Shown here piece after piece: positions 61,303 to 64,000 of a stretch of DNA of 64,000 nt (position 1 is its first letter; every line of letters begins with the position of its first letter). The translations under genes were made by a program, and so were the position numbers. The DNA lies in the NCBI GenBank assembly GCA_018821435.1, contig JAHJME010000037.1, positions 62,001 to 126,000 on the forward strand. The letters are read 5' to 3'. The notes beneath the pieces are model-generated. The model saw nothing but the letters and a program-made list of their open reading frames with translations. It did no database searches and had not been told where the DNA came from. This stretch comes from Alphaproteobacteria bacterium (lineage in GTDB: Bacteria; Pseudomonadota; Alphaproteobacteria; Caulobacterales; Caulobacteraceae).

Positions 61303-63096
61303 TCAGGCCACCGCGGCCTCAAGCGCTGGTTGCGGCGGTGACTCAAGCGCCTGGAACGCGGCGACGAGCGCAGCTGTGGTGACCGGCTTCGCGATATGCC
61401 CGTCGGCGCCGGCGGCCAAGCTGTCGCGGATGTCCTGCGGCTGGCTGTTGGCGGATACGACAATGATCGCGGTGCGCTCGCGCGTCTCGGCGCGTTCCAT
61501 TGCGCGGATCGACCGGATGGCGGTGAGCCCATCCATGACCGGCATCCTCAGATCCATGAGCACCACATCGACCGGGGATGTGGCCCAAGCCGCCAGCGCC
61601 TGCACGCCATCCTCTGCGAAGGTCGCGATGCAGCCCAGCTGCTCCAGGATCAGGCCCAGGAGACGCCGGTTCGTGGCGTTGTCGTCGACCACCAGGGCGC
61701 GAAGCTGCGGCGCGGCACACGACGCGTCGCGCGGGCCGACGACCGCGGGGTCGATGGCCGGGTGATCACCGGACGCCGCCGTCAATAGGCCGCGTACCAA
61801 GTGGTCAAGGTCGGCGCCCGCCGTCCTTATCGTCTCGATTAGTTCGGCCCGACGTGTGGCGTCGTGCTCTTGAGGCAGGAGGTCGGCGGCGGCGACAACC
61901 CCGTTGAGCGGTGTCCGGAGCTCGTGGCTCATGTCGCCGATGAACGCCGTCTTGGCGCGCACGGCGGCCTCGGCCGCGTCCCGCGCCGCGGCGAGCTGCT
62001 CGGTCCGGTCCGCGAGGTCGGTGATATCGGTGATGATCGTCACCAGCCCACCGTCGCCGACCCTCTTATTGGTGATCCGCAGGTGGCGCCCGTCGGCGCG
62101 ACGCTCATCCGTTGAGCCGAGGCTGCCGCGGATGGCCAGTCGCTCGGCGATCCAATCCGCCTCGCGACCGATGGCCGCCGCTGCCAGTCCGCTCTCCGCG
62201 GTGCGCTTGAGGATGTCGCCATAGGTGATACCGCGCCGCGCGATCTTGCCGATGCTCGCCAGTTCCCGTCGGTAGCTCTCGTTGAAGAGGGTCAGCCGAT
62301 CGTCGGCGTCGTAGTAAGCGACGCCGTCGGGCATGACCTCCACGACGGAGCGCAGAAGTCGCAACGCGTCAGAATGCGCATGGGTCTCGATCCAGCTTCC
62401 CAGGAGCGTGATCAACACCAAGCCTACGACGATGGCCCCGATGACCGTGGCGAGCAGGTTGTCCGGGATCGCGGTCGCGGAATCCGGCAGCCCCGACGTC
62501 CCCTCGAACGTGACGGCGGCCATGCTCAGGACGTTTAGGACGGTTGCCGCGGTGGCCAGGAACACGGCCCCGCCGACGATCCGGGTCCGCGGCGTTCCAT
62601 AGCGCGCGTACCAGAACCCGCAGGCGGAGACGGCGACGGCAATGACAACACCCAGCGCGACATAGGACGGCGCCCATGTCGGGTCCCCCTCCGTTCGAAC
62701 GGCGGATATCGCAACGTAGTGCATTGCACACAGCCCGCCGGCAAACGTCAGCCCCTGCAGAAGCGGCCGCACAGTTGCCCTCGGAAGCAGGGTGGAGAGC
62801 GCGCCGAGCGCGCCGACGAGGGTGATCAGGAGAAGCGAGGCGGTCGTGATGGCCGGGTCGTATCCAACTCCTTCGCCGGCGTCGAAGGCCAGCATGGTGA
62901 TGAAGTGCGCGGCCCAGGCGCCCACGCCCCAGGCGGCGCCGCCCCCGGCGAGCCAGAACCGCCGGTCGGTGGTGCGCTGCAGGTGCGCGGCGAGCACCAG
63001 CCGCACGCCGGTCACGACCGACAGCAGGCAGACCCCAAACGCCAGCCCCATGAGGCCGGCGTGCGTCTGCGCGATCCGGATAAGATGTTCGAGCAT
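61303..63096 (-). CDS. MHYT-PAS-HisKA-receiver signalling protein lacking an ATPase domain
   Basis: A 597-residue membrane protein. An MHYT sensor (about 1-235) with seven hydrophobic helices and motifs AAHFITMLAF and LCAMHYVAISAV is thought to sense small ligands such as oxygen or NO through bound metal. A PAS domain follows (about 245-365; VVEVMPDGVAYYDADDRLTL), then HisKA with phospho-accepting His in GDMSHELRTPLNGV (about 390), and a receiver (about 467-590) with acidic pair VVDDNATNRRL and phospho-Asp in VVLMDLRMPVMDG (about 513). Only about 30 residues separate HisKA from the receiver, so the HATPase_c domain with N, G1 and G2 boxes is absent. It may be a phosphorelay partner of the kinase encoded next to it. 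Confidence 0.88.
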   Translation of the reverse strand: MLEHLIRIAQTHAGLMGLAFGVCLLSVVTGVRLVLAAHLQRTTDRRFWLAGGGAAWGVGAWAAHFITMLAFDAGEGVGYDPAITTASLLLITLVGALGALSTLLPRATVRPLLQGLTFAGGLCAMHYVAISAVRTEGDPTWAPSYVALGVVIAVAVSACGFWYARYGTPRTRIVGGAVFLATAATVLNVLSMAAVTFEGTSGLPDSATAIPDNLLATVIGAIVVGLVLITLLGSWIETHAHSDALRLLRSVVEVMPDGVAYYDADDRLTLFNESYRRELASIGKIARRGITYGDILKRTAESGLAAAAIGREADWIAERLAIRGSLGSTDERRADGRHLRITNKRVGDGGLVTIITDITDLADRTEQLAAARDAAEAAVRAKTAFIGDMSHELRTPLNGVVAAADLLPQEHDATRRAELIETIRTAGADLDHLVRGLLTAASGDHPAIDPAVVGPRDASCAAPQLRALVVDDNATNRRLLGLILEQLGCIATFAEDGVQALAAWATSPVDVVLMDLRMPVMDGLTAIRSIRAMERAETRERTAIIVVSANSQPQDIRDSLAAGADGHIAKPVTTAALVAAFQALESPPQPALEAAVA

Positions 63097-63279
63097 GCCG
63101 CGCCTTCGCGAACGTTAGATGTTCAGTGAAAACCTTGGCTGTGAAGCACAACTAAACGGGGCGGGTGGTGTAGTGTCGCACCGCCCCGGCGGCCTGTTGG
63201 TTGTCGGGATGGCCTAAGCCTCGCGGCTCGACGTGACCGTGGCGCAAGGCCGCCACGGTGTGATGTCGGCGGACCCAAT

Positions 63280-63483
63280 CTAGTTGAGGCTCATGTCGTC
63301 GCCGTCCCGCAAGCGTTCCAGGCTGGCTTGTGCGAGCGCCTCGAGGGTCTTGAGGCTCGCCATGAGGGTCTGGAGGCGCTCGAACAGCGCGGTCGTCATG
63401 ACGTCGGTGTCGAGCGGGTCGTCGCCCAGCTCGGGCGGGTGGGGCAAGCAATCCGGGCGTTCGTCGCCGGCACGGGTCGTCAT
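63280..63483 (-). CDS. Small protein coupled to hybrid kinase gene
   Basis: A 67-residue protein whose ATG overlaps the stop of the hybrid kinase by 4 bp. It has a proline-rich start (DCLPHPPELGDDPLDTD) and an amphipathic helix (ALFERLQTLMASLKTLEALA). No known domain; the helix could be a coiled-coil or a degenerate Hpt-like segment, but no histidine stands in the helix. The overlap suggests cotranslation with the kinase. Confidence 0.55.
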   Translation of the reverse strand: MTTRAGDERPDCLPHPPELGDDPLDTDVMTTALFERLQTLMASLKTLEALAQASLERLRDGDDMSLN

Positions 63484-64000
63484 GCGCAGTCTCGCACGTC
63501 GCGCTCAGCCAGCGCCCCGCCGTGCGCTCGCGCCGCGCGCTGGCGCGTGACGACCTCGATCAGGCGCTCGGGAAGCAGGGGCTTGGACAGGAAGCCATTG
63601 AACAGCGTGTCGTCGGCATCGGTTGGCGCGGAGCCCAGGACGTCCGCCGAGACGGCGATGATCTGCAGGGTTCGGCCGAATGGCAGCTGCCGGATGGCCG
63701 TGGCGGCGGCCCGCCCATCCATGTTCGGCATCCGCAGGTCCATCAGGCAGAGGTCGAAGGTCCGCGTCCCCACCGCCTTGACGGCGTCGAACCCGTCGAC
63801 GGCGATCGACACGTTGCAGTCCACGCTTTCGAGGACATGCTGCAGCACCTGGCGGATCATCGCGTTGTCCTCGACGACGAGGACCTGCAGGGGGGGCGCA
63901 TCGTCTGCGTGGCGCGGCGTGTCGCGGGTCTTGCGCCGTGGCTGTCGGGCGCGGGGCGCAGCGATCTCGAAGTGGAACCGCGAACCAATCCCCGGCCAGC
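63480..64000 (-). CDS. Hybrid histidine kinase, C-terminal part (cut by window edge)
   Basis: The last 173 codons are visible; the 5' part lies beyond base 64000. The first residues (WPGIGSRFHFEI) match the end of a HATPase_c domain (G2 box and final strand). After a basic linker (RARQPRRKTRDTP) comes a full receiver: VLVVEDNAMIRQVLQ acidic pair, phospho-Asp in LCLMDLRMPNMDGR, then Thr/Ser-region VSADVLG and Lys in FLSKPLLPERL. It is therefore a hybrid sensor kinase. It may phosphorylate the ATPase-less protein encoded downstream. Confidence 0.88.
   Translation of the reverse strand, partial: WPGIGSRFHFEIAAPRARQPRRKTRDTPRHADDAPPLQVLVVEDNAMIRQVLQHVLESVDCNVSIAVDGFDAVKAVGTRTFDLCLMDLRMPNMDGRAAATAIRQLPFGRTLQIIAVSADVLGSAPTDADDTLFNGFLSKPLLPERLIEVVTRQRAARAHGGALAERDVRDCA

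Overview
The window is GC-rich alphaproteobacterial chromosome, most probably from Caulobacteraceae (Caulobacter, Phenylobacterium or Brevundimonas type). The grounds are a GcrA-family regulator, the gene order guaB-MAPEG-rsmB-guaA, the small secreted-protein families, and a lasso-peptide cluster with FecI/FecR/TonB receptor and isopeptidase as found in caulobacters and sphingomonads. The assignment is by recognition only; no 16S or tRNA gene was seen.

Bases 1-23,920 look like conserved backbone: the end of a phosphate-uptake operon (pstA-pstB-phoU); a Tat-exported D-amino-acid oxidase whose domains are in circularly permuted order; a three-gene transglutaminase/alpha-E/ATP-grasp operon; tamA-tamB for outer-membrane assembly; phenylalanine hydroxylase; hspQ; ppx/gppA-rlmE; an SRPBCC-ArsR pair; a LysR-MFS divergent pair; and the purine operon guaB-MAPEG-rsmB-guaA.

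Directly after guaA, a known island hotspot, lies a tyrosine integrase preceded by repeated TGACGGT motifs. It is followed by a complete type II CBASS anti-phage operon (capV phospholipase, DncV-like nucleotidyltransferase, Cap2 E1-E2, Cap3 JAB protease) and an AlpA-type regulator. No right-hand attachment site was found, so the right border is open.

Bases 31,000-40,500 are a patchwork of small or secreted proteins, an exonuclease, dinB, an ORF6N protein, a metallo-beta-lactamase-fold protein, an exported c-type-haem-site protein, a nuclease-like protein, and two small proteins that share an apparently undescribed domain. Bases 40,790-49,823 are a mobile-element backbone: Toprim protein, ParB, a 5'-truncated strawberry-notch helicase, DUF7007 protein, RadC, an extra GcrA and a DUF2493 protein. 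Its genes have purine-rich leaders and strong hairpins.

Bases 50,053-60,562 form a complete lasso-peptide locus: GntR regulator, 41-residue precursor, B protein, cyclase, and on the opposite strand ECF sigma, FecR, TonB-dependent receptor and isopeptidase. The expected product is an 18-residue lasso peptide beginning with Ala and closed on Glu9. The last 3 kb hold a MHYT-PAS-HisKA-receiver protein lacking an ATPase domain, a small protein, and the 3' part of a hybrid histidine kinase cut by the window edge.
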